Below, one piece after another: positions 1-5,709 of a DNA stretch of 5,710 nucleotides. The position numbers were made by a program, and so were the translations under genes. Positions within the stretch are counted from its first letter, which is position 1. Every line of letters starts with the position of its first letter. A model generated the notes under the pieces. The model made no database searches, had not been told where the DNA came from, and was given only the letters and a program-made list of their open reading frames with translations. Origin of the DNA: Deltaproteobacteria bacterium. Its GTDB lineage: Bacteria; Desulfobacterota; Desulfobacteria; Desulfobacterales; BuS5. The stretch covers positions 1-5,710 of the forward strand of contig JAGGWL010000288.1 of NCBI GenBank assembly GCA_021157555.1, read 5' to 3'.

Positions 1-1255
1 GGCTCCAACGTCCTTGATAGGTGGAGCGTGAGCGGGAACCTATCAAGGACGTTGGAGGAACTCGACAGCCGCGATAAGTTGACCGTGTGCGTAGCGCAGC
101 GGAGCTCACGGTCAACTTATCAGAAAGGATATATAGATATTTAAGGGCGTTGCAAAATTCTTCGTTTGTAAAATTTTTTAAAATAACTGCCATAAGGATT
201 GAAAACGGCTGTGTAATTTCGAATAGACGCAACGCAGTCAAATAATGCGTTATCCTGTGCAAGTAATTACTATACGTCCTCCACCACTCATCACCGGATC
301 GAAGAAGGGCGCTATAAATGGGAGCTGAAACAACAAGAGATCGCAGATAATTACTGGCAGCTACTGAAGTTTCTACCATTTGTTTAACAGACTTAAACAA
401 CCCTCTCCTTGATACGATTCCCATTTGCATATTATGGTGATGACAAATAAAGTCAGTAAAATTTGCCGCTCCCAATTGAGCAATAATAAACGCCCATTCT
501 TCATCAAGATCATCTAACTGGGTATCAGTAACATCATCGTTACGGGTTAATGTTGAAAAAATATGGTTTTTTAATAAATCCGGCGTTGATAATTGCACAC
601 CTCTCGCGTTTAATGTTTCAAACATTTTATACGCATTGATGCTGTCTTGCGTTACTATTTTTGTAAAAAACAACTTGTCCGCTAATTTCTCTACAAATCG
701 CGCCAATTCACTCGCATCTCTGATAGTAATTTTTTGAACAAAAAAATCAAAAGCTTCATTGAGCAGCAAGTTTGTTCTGCTCATGCCAATCTCTCTTAAA
801 GGTTTGAGATTTGATGAGATATTTCTAAAATTTCGACGATTATTTCTATTGAGGGATAGTTTGTTTTCCACTGTTAAGGTGACCGCATTCGTTACCCCGA
901 TGAAACGATCTGTAAATACGGTTAATCTTTGTTTATTAGCCTCTTGATCAACCCTTTTATCAACTAAATCCTGTAATTTTTTCATTACAGCAAGCACAAT
1001 AACCGACAGCGTTATTAATCGTTGCTGCCCGTCAATAACGATAAATTCATGTTGGCTTTTTTGCTGAAGAACCATGTACCCCATGTAATGAACTTTTTCA
1101 TCATCTATAGCTTCAATATTCAGCCATAAGTCCTCCCACTCTTCTAAACTCCAGGCATAATCCCGTTGAAACTTCGGCACCTCATATTTAACACCATTAC
1201 TGAATAACTCACCGAAGGTCTGATTGGCTGGTGCCATTAGCATAAAATCACTCAT
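1..1255 (-). CDS. DUF262 (GmrSD/ParB-like nuclease family) protein, partial; distal end made of palindromic repeats
   Basis: The reading frame opens at an ATG (1255-1253) and has no stop down to base 1, giving 418 codons; the 3' end lies outside the window. Family motifs seen: VPKFQRDYAW near residues 26-35, the DUF262 signature IDGQQRL at 74-80, and FETLNARG with STPDLLKN at 212-230. DUF262 is the N-terminal domain of GmrSD-type, modification-dependent (type IV) restriction enzymes, and DGQQR belongs to its nucleotide-using ParB-like fold. A C-terminal DUF1524 HNH nuclease domain is usual but is not in the window. The start is supported by AGAGGA 5 nt upstream and by an 8-nt ATGAGTGA overlap with the hsdS remnant, so translational coupling is likely. 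Residues 1-378 look native. From residue 379 the protein is encoded by two palindromes and is rich in Ser, Arg and Thr, unlike the family, so the product is probably altered or inactive. Family call is confident; functionality is doubtful. Confidence 0.88.
   Translation of the reverse strand, partial: MSDFMLMAPANQTFGELFSNGVKYEVPKFQRDYAWSLEEWEDLWLNIEAIDDEKVHYMGYMVLQQKSQHEFIVIDGQQRLITLSVIVLAVMKKLQDLVDKRVDQEANKQRLTVFTDRFIGVTNAVTLTVENKLSLNRNNRRNFRNISSNLKPLREIGMSRTNLLLNEAFDFFVQKITIRDASELARFVEKLADKLFFTKIVTQDSINAYKMFETLNARGVQLSTPDLLKNHIFSTLTRNDDVTDTQLDDLDEEWAFIIAQLGAANFTDFICHHHNMQMGIVSRRGLFKSVKQMVETSVAASNYLRSLVVSAPIYSALLRSGDEWWRTYSNYLHRITHYLTALRLFEITQPFSILMAVILKNFTNEEFCNALKYLYILSDKLTVSSAALRTRSTYRGCRVPPTSLIGSRSRSTYQGRWS
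3..57. repeat. Perfect inverted repeat, 20-bp arms (second hairpin of the in-frame insert)
   Basis: Arms 3-22 and 38-57 are exact reverse complements, separated by a 15-base GC-rich loop (23-37) containing AGCGTGAGCGG. A stem this long would form a very stable hairpin in RNA or a cruciform in DNA. It lies inside the open frame of the DUF262 gene. It has no T-tract, so a terminator is not supported, and no transposase is visible beside it. Confidence 0.93.
73..121. repeat. Perfect inverted repeat, 15-bp arms (first hairpin of the in-frame insert)
   Basis: Arms 73-87 and 107-121 are exact reverse complements around a 19-base loop (88-106) containing TAGCGCAGCGG. The stem differs in sequence from the neighbouring 3-57 hairpin, but the loops share an AGCG...AGCGG pattern, and 15 bases separate the two hairpins. 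Its outer end (121) coincides with the point where the DUF262 protein stops resembling its family, so it probably marks one edge of an inserted element. Confidence 0.92.
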
Positions 1256-1493
1256 GGTTTTCCTCTTCTGTAACCTTTATTTTACCTGTCACCACTTCCG
1301 AGATCAGGGCGGTGCGGTATTCTTTTTGGAGTTCGATGATCCGTTTTGTTCTGGTGCTTTTGGCGTTTATGCTGGCGGTTTGGGTTTCTATGTGCTGGAC
1401 TATGGCGGTTTGGAGTGATCCTGGAGGGTTAAAAATCAAAGCCGAATTTATTTTATCAACACTAAGCCCATAACGAGTGACCTCTATATATCC
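1248..1493 (-). pseudogene. hsdS: 3' remnant of a type I restriction specificity subunit (HsdS)
   Basis: An 81-residue frame reads GYIEVTRYGLSVDKINS, then a PPGSLQTAIVQHIETQT segment, then IIELQKEYRTALISEVVTGK. This is the C-terminal end of HsdS: the last part of a target-recognition domain, the PPLxEQ-type turn and the conserved helix ending in EYRTALIS..VTGKI. HsdS subunits are usually about 400 residues and give a type I restriction-modification complex its DNA specificity, so roughly four fifths is missing. Both recognition domains needed for function are absent. A stop (1494-1496) precedes the first homologous codon and no start with a ribosome site exists; a TTG at 1439 is the only nominal start. 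The usual EQ of the turn reads LQ here, which suggests decay. Its stop codon overlaps the DUF262 start, the arrangement of an operon in which the DUF262 gene followed hsdS. Confidence 0.85.
1261..1266 (-). promoter_or_regulatory. Ribosome binding site of the DUF262 gene
   Basis: AGAGGA on the minus strand lies 5 nt before the ATG at 1255. It sits inside the last codons of the hsdS remnant and fixes the DUF262 start. Confidence 0.7.
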
Positions 1494-2416
1494 CTAATAA
1501 ATTTTTCTATCAAGATTGTTGCTTTATTTATTTCAGCAGGATCTATCCATATAATTTCAGGATCAGCATTAAACCATGTTAACTGACGTTTCGCATATCT
1601 TCTGGTATCCCGCTTAAAAAGTCTTACAGTCTCTTCCCACGAATTTTGTCCTTTAATAAATTCAACAATATGACGATAACCAATTGATTGCATGGACTTT
1701 AGATTCTCATGATATCCTTTATCAAGCAGCTCTTTAACCTCATTAACAAAGCCTGCTTTCAGCATAATATCGACTCTTTTATTGATCCGTTCATAAAGCA
1801 GTTTCCTATCTACTGCAAGGCCGATTTTTAAAACATCAAACAGGTTCTCTCCAAAATTATGTTCTTTTTGATAGTCGGATATTCTTTTACCTGTAGATTC
1901 AAAGGTCTCAAGCGCTCTCATAATTCTGAAGGTGTCGTTGGGATGAATTTTATGAGCCGCATCCGGATCTATTTGCTCTAACCTTGAGTGGAAGGCAGGC
2001 GAACCAAATTTAATAGCCTCATCTTTTAATCTGTTTAAAATTTTTTGATCAGCAGGCCTGGCCCTAAAGAGTCCGTGCAGAAGGGCCTTAATATAAAATC
2101 CGGTTCCTCCTGCTACAAAGGGTAAAATATTCCGTTTACACAATTCAGCTATTATACTCCTGGCTTGTGCTGCAAAATCAGCCGCATCAAACTTTTCATC
2201 AGGATCAATAATATCAATCATATGATGCAATAGAGCGGTTTGTTCAGCAATAGTCGGTTTAGCAGTACCGATATTCATATATCTGTATATCTGCATTGAG
2301 TCAGCACTGATAATTTCACCGGAAAATAATTTTGCCATTTTAATTGCCACGGATGTTTTACCAATGCCGGTTGAACCGCAGATTACAATAATTTTTGGTT
2401 TTTTTATAAAACTCAC
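1484..2416 (-). CDS. miaA: tRNA dimethylallyltransferase MiaA
   Basis: A 310-residue protein, normal for MiaA. It transfers a dimethylallyl group from DMAPP to N6 of A37 in tRNAs that read codons starting with U, giving i6A, the substrate of the radical-SAM enzyme MiaB. Visible motifs: P-loop GSTGIGKT at residues 14-21, ISADSMQIYRYMNIGTAKP from about 36 to 54 with the conserved Asp39, GGTGFYIKALLHGL from about 103, then RIMRALE, SIGYRHI and a C-terminal RRYAKRQLTWF. The start is GTG. An AAGGA lies about 14 nt upstream (2435-2431), rather far, but no better in-frame start exists. The gene is divergent from the Fe-S scaffold gene. Its stop codon lies inside the region where hsdS homology begins, so the last two or three residues may come from the rearrangement. 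There is no terminator after it; transcripts should continue into the hsdS/DUF262 remnant. Confidence 0.97.
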   Translation of the reverse strand: MSFIKKPKIIVICGSTGIGKTSVAIKMAKLFSGEIISADSMQIYRYMNIGTAKPTIAEQTALLHHMIDIIDPDEKFDAADFAAQARSIIAELCKRNILPFVAGGTGFYIKALLHGLFRARPADQKILNRLKDEAIKFGSPAFHSRLEQIDPDAAHKIHPNDTFRIMRALETFESTGKRISDYQKEHNFGENLFDVLKIGLAVDRKLLYERINKRVDIMLKAGFVNEVKELLDKGYHENLKSMQSIGYRHIVEFIKGQNSWEETVRLFKRDTRRYAKRQLTWFNADPEIIWIDPAEINKATILIEKFIRDI

Positions 2417-2459
2417 AGAATATTTATCAGTCCTTTATTTTTTTTAAATAAATTGGTAT

Positions 2460-2479
2460 AAAAAATTTGTAAATTTTTT
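2460..2479. repeat. AT-only inverted repeat in the divergent intergenic region
   Basis: Arms AAAAAATTT (2460-2468) and AAATTTTTT (2471-2479) are exact reverse complements around GT. It lies between the divergent miaA and Fe-S scaffold genes. It could act as a curved, A-tract promoter element or an operator; with no G or C in the arms it would be a poor RNA terminator. Given the high A+T of the region, chance is possible. Confidence 0.45.
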
Positions 2480-2508
2480 GGCCTTTAATGAAGGATGCCA
2501 ACTTTTTG

Positions 2509-2514
2509 TATAAT
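2509..2514 (+). promoter_or_regulatory. Candidate -10 element for the Fe-S scaffold gene
   Basis: An exact TATAAT lies 57 nt before the ATG at 2572. No good -35 hexamer sits at 16-18 nt; only a poor TTAATG match (2485-2490) is present. If used, the transcript would begin near 2521, which excludes the upstream ATG at 2488 as a start. Confidence 0.3.
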
Positions 2515-2571
2515 TACTATTTAATCGAAACAAAGCAACTATTTTTAAAAATTTTAATTAGACTTATAAAT

Positions 2572-2973
2572 ATGGACAACGAAAATAAAAAAATGAATTT
2601 CTGGCAGGATCATTCTTCCCACTATCTGGAAATGGCTTTAAAAACGGATAACCGTGAAATATTGGAAAATCCTGATGGATGTGGTAAAAAAACCGGTGTT
2701 TGTGGTGATACCGTAGAATTTTATCTTGGTATCCAAAACAATTTTATCGAACATATATCTTTTCAGGTTCAAGGTTGCATGAATACAACAGCCTGTGCCA
2801 ATACCGTAGTTCTCCTGGCAACAGGCAAAAGCATTGAAGATGCATGGAAGATAACACCAGAGGACGTTATAGATTACCTGGAAACATTACCTGAAGATCA
2901 CACACACTGTGCTGAACTGACAATAGGTGCTTTTTATCTGGCACTTTCCAATTATCAGGGACATTGTTCTTAA
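2572..2973 (+). CDS. U-type iron-sulfur cluster assembly scaffold (IscU/NifU N-terminal family)
   Basis: A 133-residue protein that matches the IscU/NifU-N fold along most of its length. The three cluster-ligand cysteines are present: Cys44 in GVCGD (with the conserved Asp46), Cys69 in VQGCMN and Cys113 in THCAEL. The typical GKSIEDAWKITPEDV segment lies between the second and third. The family accepts sulfide from a cysteine desulfurase, builds 2Fe-2S or 4Fe-4S clusters in the cytoplasm and hands them to target proteins. The LPPVK motif before the third cysteine, which in E. coli IscU binds the chaperone HscA, is replaced by LPEDH, so an HscA/HscB-independent route is inferred. Extra cysteines occur at 37, 75 and 132. 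The start is uncertain: ATG 2572 and ATG 2593 (MNFWQDH, 126 residues) are both possible, and neither has a clear ribosome site. An extension to ATG 2488 adds 28 residues that do not look like the family. No desulfurase gene is adjacent. Confidence 0.9.
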   Translation: MDNENKKMNFWQDHSSHYLEMALKTDNREILENPDGCGKKTGVCGDTVEFYLGIQNNFIEHISFQVQGCMNTTACANTVVLLATGKSIEDAWKITPEDVIDYLETLPEDHTHCAELTIGAFYLALSNYQGHCS

Positions 2974-3008
2974 CCGTTATTTCGTGCCCGTTCCTTACCT
3001 TCCCATTC

Positions 3009-3031
3009 CTTAAGTTTCTCTTAAGTTTTTT
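3009..3031 (+). terminator. Weak candidate intrinsic terminator after the Fe-S scaffold gene
   Basis: Two CTTAAG copies (3009-3014 and 3020-3025) can pair as a 6-bp stem with a 5-base loop and are followed by six T. With only two G-C pairs the stem is weak. The remainder of the 2974-3105 gap holds a pyrimidine-rich stretch and the palindrome at 3073, but no gene. Confidence 0.3.
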
Positions 3032-3072
3032 AAATCAATGCCGATAATAAGAAAAGTGGAACCAAGTTTCCT

Positions 3073-3087
3073 TATGTTTTAAACATA
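3073..3087. promoter_or_regulatory. 15-base palindrome upstream of the TPR protein gene
   Basis: TATGTTT and AAACATA (7-base arms, centre T3080) form a perfect inverted repeat 18 nt before the ATG at 3106. Position and symmetry would suit an operator or a leader hairpin close to the ribosome site. No matching regulator is in the window, and AT-rich sequence makes chance plausible. Confidence 0.3.
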
Positions 3088-3105
3088 TGATTCAAGTAGA
3101 ATAAA

Positions 3106-5127
3106 ATGTCTTCAAAGATTGTTGCTATAAAAATTTTTCTTATTTTTTTTATTGCAGTATTGATCGTATCAACCAATGTTTCTGTTCAAGCTAAAAATAA
3201 CCTGCCTGATGCATTAGATATCGTTGTTAAAATCAGCCGTATGGAAGAGATTTTAAAGATATTTGAAGATCTTGTGCAAACAGCTTCAAAGGCTAATACG
3301 CCGCCACCGACAAATATGCTCAGAGGTATGCTGCATGGAACAGACTGGATAGACCCAAACCGTCCAATTGTTATTGGTATTATATTAAATGAAACCAGGC
3401 CTGAAATAGCTGCGCTTATACCTTTTCAAAAACAGAATAATAATTTTCAGGGTGCCTATAATGCATTCTCCGGCACTGATTACTATATTATGACTGTACC
3501 ACCTATTCCTGATGCACATGTTTCCGAATCATTAAAAAATGCTCTGGTAGAGGCATCAGGCTTAAAATCAGGCGATTCCTTGTCAATAACAATGAATGTA
3601 AGTAAAATTATGAAAACTTATTATGATAAGATACAGGAATTCATGGCTCAAATTGAGAATATGCCTTCTAATCAAGAGCTTGACAAGCTTGATATATCTC
3701 AGCATGAAATCAGGGAAATTTTTCAAAAAAGCATCGACACTTTATCGGAAATTGAAACAATATCCACAGGGCTCAATTTGAATGAATCAATTTTTGAAGC
3801 TTTTCTGAAAGCAGATGCTATTCAAGGCAGTGCATTGCGAAAACTTTTTACTTCAACCGGAGACACATTTTTGCTTGACAATTATTCACCTCAATATCAA
3901 ATCAATTTTAAATCTCACAGCTATAACGTCGCAGGAATGCTTGATATAATAAATAATTGTTTTGGAAATTTTTATAAGAAAATGGGAATTGCCTTTTCCA
4001 GCATGGCATCTGTTTATGCTGACTTTACCGGAGAGATGGCCGGAGGTATAAATTTTGAAAACGGCAAAATGGTTTTTGAAAATATAAGTATTCTGAAAAA
4101 AGGGAAAAACTATGCTGATTTTATGGAGAAGACCTATCTCCCATGGCTGGAAGAATATAGTATCAATATGAATAAAATGTTGAGCAAGCAATTATCTGCT
4201 CAACAACAAAATTTAACACGGACTCGGGAAAGCATCGTAAAAGGGCATAAGGTATATGGGGCCAAGGTGAACAACCTGTCTTTTTTTCCTGTACCGGGTC
4301 AGGCTGCGATGACTACCGGTATAGCCCAAAACAAACAGATGTTTGAATATGACATGAGAATGACTGTTTTGGATGATTTATTCATCACTGCTCCAAATGA
4401 TAAAAGAATTGGTGAATTAATTCAAATATCAGGTAATTTTAAAGAAAAAAAATCTTCTGCGCCTTTAATGTCTATGAATATCGACATAGCGAGCTACATA
4501 AAAATGATTATTGAAATGGTACCTGTGCAGGGTTTGAATATTGGCAAGCCGCCTGAAATGGGGAAAATTATCGTGAAAGCTGATACCGGTAACGGTACAA
4601 TAAATACAACAACATCAATTATGATAAATGATATTAAAAAGGTAATAGCATGGGCTAAGGATATTGATTTTTCCAATATGTCATCTACACCAGCTCAAAC
4701 AGACACAAAAAAGATAGAAACCGAAATAGAGCCGGTTAATCAAGCCGATAATCATAAAAAAACAAGAGTTATGAATGAGAATAACGTAGAATACTGGCGG
4801 AAAAAGGGTGCTATCTGTTCTACATACGGAAATGACAAGGCTGCAATCAAATATTATAAAAAGGTAATAGAATTAGATCCGAATAAAATCGACGCATATT
4901 TTCAATTGGGCATATCTTATGGAGAAACCGGCGCTTATCAAAAGGCAATATTATCAATCAACAAAGCATTGCAGGCAGACCCTCAAAATGGCCTCTACTT
5001 TTATGGCAGGGGAAGAGTTTATCTTTTATCTGGTGATGAACAAAAAGGTGTTGATGATTTAAAGCTTGCAGCAGTGCTTGGCAGCCGGGATGCGCAGGAT
5101 TATCTTCAAAGTAGAAAGCTTAATTAA
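3106..5127 (+). CDS. Exported protein with an uncharacterised N-terminal body and C-terminal TPR repeats
   Basis: A 673-residue protein. Residues 1-29 form a Sec-type signal peptide: a lysine-containing start, a long hydrophobic run from about 5 to 22 and a VQA site with cleavage predicted after Ala29. There is no lipobox cysteine, so a soluble or loosely attached periplasmic protein is inferred. Residues 30 to about 520 are a large body without a named domain that I recognise with confidence. Its opening (LPDALDIVVKIS, then DPNRPIVIGIIL near 83-94 and an ALIPF strand) recalls the DUF3352 family of exported proteins of unknown function. A polar linker (about 521-560) leads to three TPRs at about 562-594, 595-628 and 629-662, with AIKYYKKVIELDPN and AILSINKALQADPQ as their second helices. 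TPRs usually bind partner proteins; the partner is not indicated. The ribosome site is weak (AAGTAGA, about 5 nt before ATG). It appears monocistronic and overlaps the next gene tail to tail by 4 bases. Confidence 0.85.
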   Translation: MSSKIVAIKIFLIFFIAVLIVSTNVSVQAKNNLPDALDIVVKISRMEEILKIFEDLVQTASKANTPPPTNMLRGMLHGTDWIDPNRPIVIGIILNETRPEIAALIPFQKQNNNFQGAYNAFSGTDYYIMTVPPIPDAHVSESLKNALVEASGLKSGDSLSITMNVSKIMKTYYDKIQEFMAQIENMPSNQELDKLDISQHEIREIFQKSIDTLSEIETISTGLNLNESIFEAFLKADAIQGSALRKLFTSTGDTFLLDNYSPQYQINFKSHSYNVAGMLDIINNCFGNFYKKMGIAFSSMASVYADFTGEMAGGINFENGKMVFENISILKKGKNYADFMEKTYLPWLEEYSINMNKMLSKQLSAQQQNLTRTRESIVKGHKVYGAKVNNLSFFPVPGQAAMTTGIAQNKQMFEYDMRMTVLDDLFITAPNDKRIGELIQISGNFKEKKSSAPLMSMNIDIASYIKMIIEMVPVQGLNIGKPPEMGKIIVKADTGNGTINTTTSIMINDIKKVIAWAKDIDFSNMSSTPAQTDTKKIETEIEPVNQADNHKKTRVMNENNVEYWRKKGAICSTYGNDKAAIKYYKKVIELDPNKIDAYFQLGISYGETGAYQKAILSINKALQADPQNGLYFYGRGRVYLLSGDEQKGVDDLKLAAVLGSRDAQDYLQSRKLN

Positions 5128-5603
5128 TTTTGTAACTTTTTGCAAAGATCTGCAACGCGGGCTCCCAGCTTAAAAGCATCGGATGCAGCAGTTTCATCAG
5201 GAGCCTGCAGGCAGGCAACACCATAATGACCTGAGGCAGCCATGGGATCACCAACAATAATCATACCATATATCAGAAAGCACTGAAGTATTGAGAGCAT
5301 AGTTGTTTCTTTGCCTCCTGTATGATGTGCTCCTGTGGCAAATGCAGCGCCTATCTTATTCTCCATTTCTTTACGCAGACTTACAAACTCATCAAACACG
5401 CGCTTAAGATCAGCAGCCATGCCGCCGAAATAGACAGGTGAACCTGCAATAATGCCGGAACTTTCCTGAAAATCTTTTTTGGTGACATCCTGTGTACTCT
5501 TGATTATCGCTTGTATACCTGTAGATTCAACCCCTTTTACAATTTCCTCGCCAAGTTTTTTTGTATTCCCACCTTTGGAATAAAAAAGAATAAGAACCTG
5601 CAT
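5124..5603 (-). CDS. Flavodoxin-fold NAD(P)H/quinone oxidoreductase-like protein (WrbA/FMN reductase family)
   Basis: A 159-residue flavodoxin-fold protein that should bind FMN in the cytoplasm and transfer electrons from NAD(P)H, perhaps to quinones; the true substrate cannot be read from sequence. Motifs in order: phosphate-binding loop YSKGGNT (residues 8-14), GSPVYFGG (54-61), ATGAHHTGGKET (89-100), GMIIVG (113-118), GHYG (125-128) and LGARVA (146-151). This order matches WrbA-type proteins, which are about 200 residues, so this is a compact member. The start at 5603 is chosen because AGGAG lies 7 nt upstream and family similarity starts at MQVLILFYS. A longer in-frame start at 5666 would put 21 extra codons across the tRNA gene and is rejected. 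The gene lies 19 nt downstream of the tRNA-Leu on the same strand with no terminator between, so cotranscription is likely. Confidence 0.9.
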   Translation of the reverse strand: MQVLILFYSKGGNTKKLGEEIVKGVESTGIQAIIKSTQDVTKKDFQESSGIIAGSPVYFGGMAADLKRVFDEFVSLRKEMENKIGAAFATGAHHTGGKETTMLSILQCFLIYGMIIVGDPMAASGHYGVACLQAPDETAASDAFKLGARVADLCKKLQN

Positions 5604-5610
5604 ACTATTT

Positions 5611-5615
5611 CTCCT
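5611..5615 (-). promoter_or_regulatory. Ribosome binding site fixing the start of the flavodoxin-like gene
   Basis: AGGAG on the minus strand, 7 nt from the ATG at 5603. It is the strongest ribosome site in the window and rules against the start inside the tRNA. Confidence 0.8.
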
Positions 5616-5622
5616 AAAAAAA

Positions 5623-5709
5623 TGGTGCCGAAGGGGAGATTTGAACTCCCACGGAAATACATCCACTAGACCCTGAACCTAGCGCGTCTACCAATTCCGC
5701 CACTTCGGC
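5623..5709 (-). tRNA. tRNA-Leu, anticodon CAG
   Basis: An 87-nt class II tRNA including an encoded CCA (5625-5623). The acceptor stem GCCGAAG (5709-5703) pairs with CTTCGGC (5633-5627), followed by discriminator A. The D-arm reads GCGGAATTGGTAGACGC. The anticodon stem CTAGG/TCTAG closes the loop TTCAGGG with anticodon CAG (5675-5673), which reads CUG. A long variable arm with a GGA/TCC stem is typical of leucine tRNAs, and the T-arm is GGGAG-TTCAAAT-CTCCC. Having G at 36 and 37, it is not a substrate of the MiaA encoded nearby. Its promoter lies beyond the window. Confidence 0.97.

Noticed and set aside
3..121. Integron attC site or CRISPR-like array
   Set aside because: CTCCAAC and GTTGGAG nearly fit the attC core boxes (RYYYAAC/GTTRRRY) but miss at the end positions, and the arms are perfect with no extrahelical bases. 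There are only two hairpins with different stems, so there is no direct repeat with spacers.
3..121. Tandem intrinsic terminators
   Set aside because: Stable stems, but no T-tract follows either hairpin on either strand, and a reading frame crosses both.
759..947. Plus-strand open frame of 62 codons
   Set aside because: It lies wholly antisense to the well-supported DUF262 gene and has no family resemblance.
1224..1418. Plus-strand open frame of 64 codons
   Set aside because: It is antisense to the hsdS remnant and the DUF262 start; it is a shadow frame.
1248..1439. A complete 63-residue gene starting at TTG 1439
   Set aside because: There is no ribosome site, and HsdS homology continues upstream of the TTG, so it is part of a truncated hsdS.
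2488..2571. N-terminal extension of the Fe-S scaffold from ATG 2488
   Set aside because: The 28 extra residues are unlike the family, there is no ribosome site, and the TATAAT at 2509 lies inside them.
3886..4191. Minus-strand open frame of 101 codons
   Set aside because: It is antisense to the TPR protein gene, with no ribosome site or recognisable sequence.
4494..4676. Minus-strand hydrophobic open frame of 60 codons
   Set aside because: It is antisense to the TPR gene; its hydrophobicity is a by-product of the opposite-strand codons.
5604..5666. N-terminal extension of the flavodoxin-like protein from 5666
   Set aside because: It would be encoded by the tRNA-Leu gene, while a strong AGGAG precedes the ATG at 5603.
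5623..5709. tRNA-Leu 3' end as an integration (att) site
   Set aside because: No second copy of the tRNA 3' end and no integrase are seen in the window.
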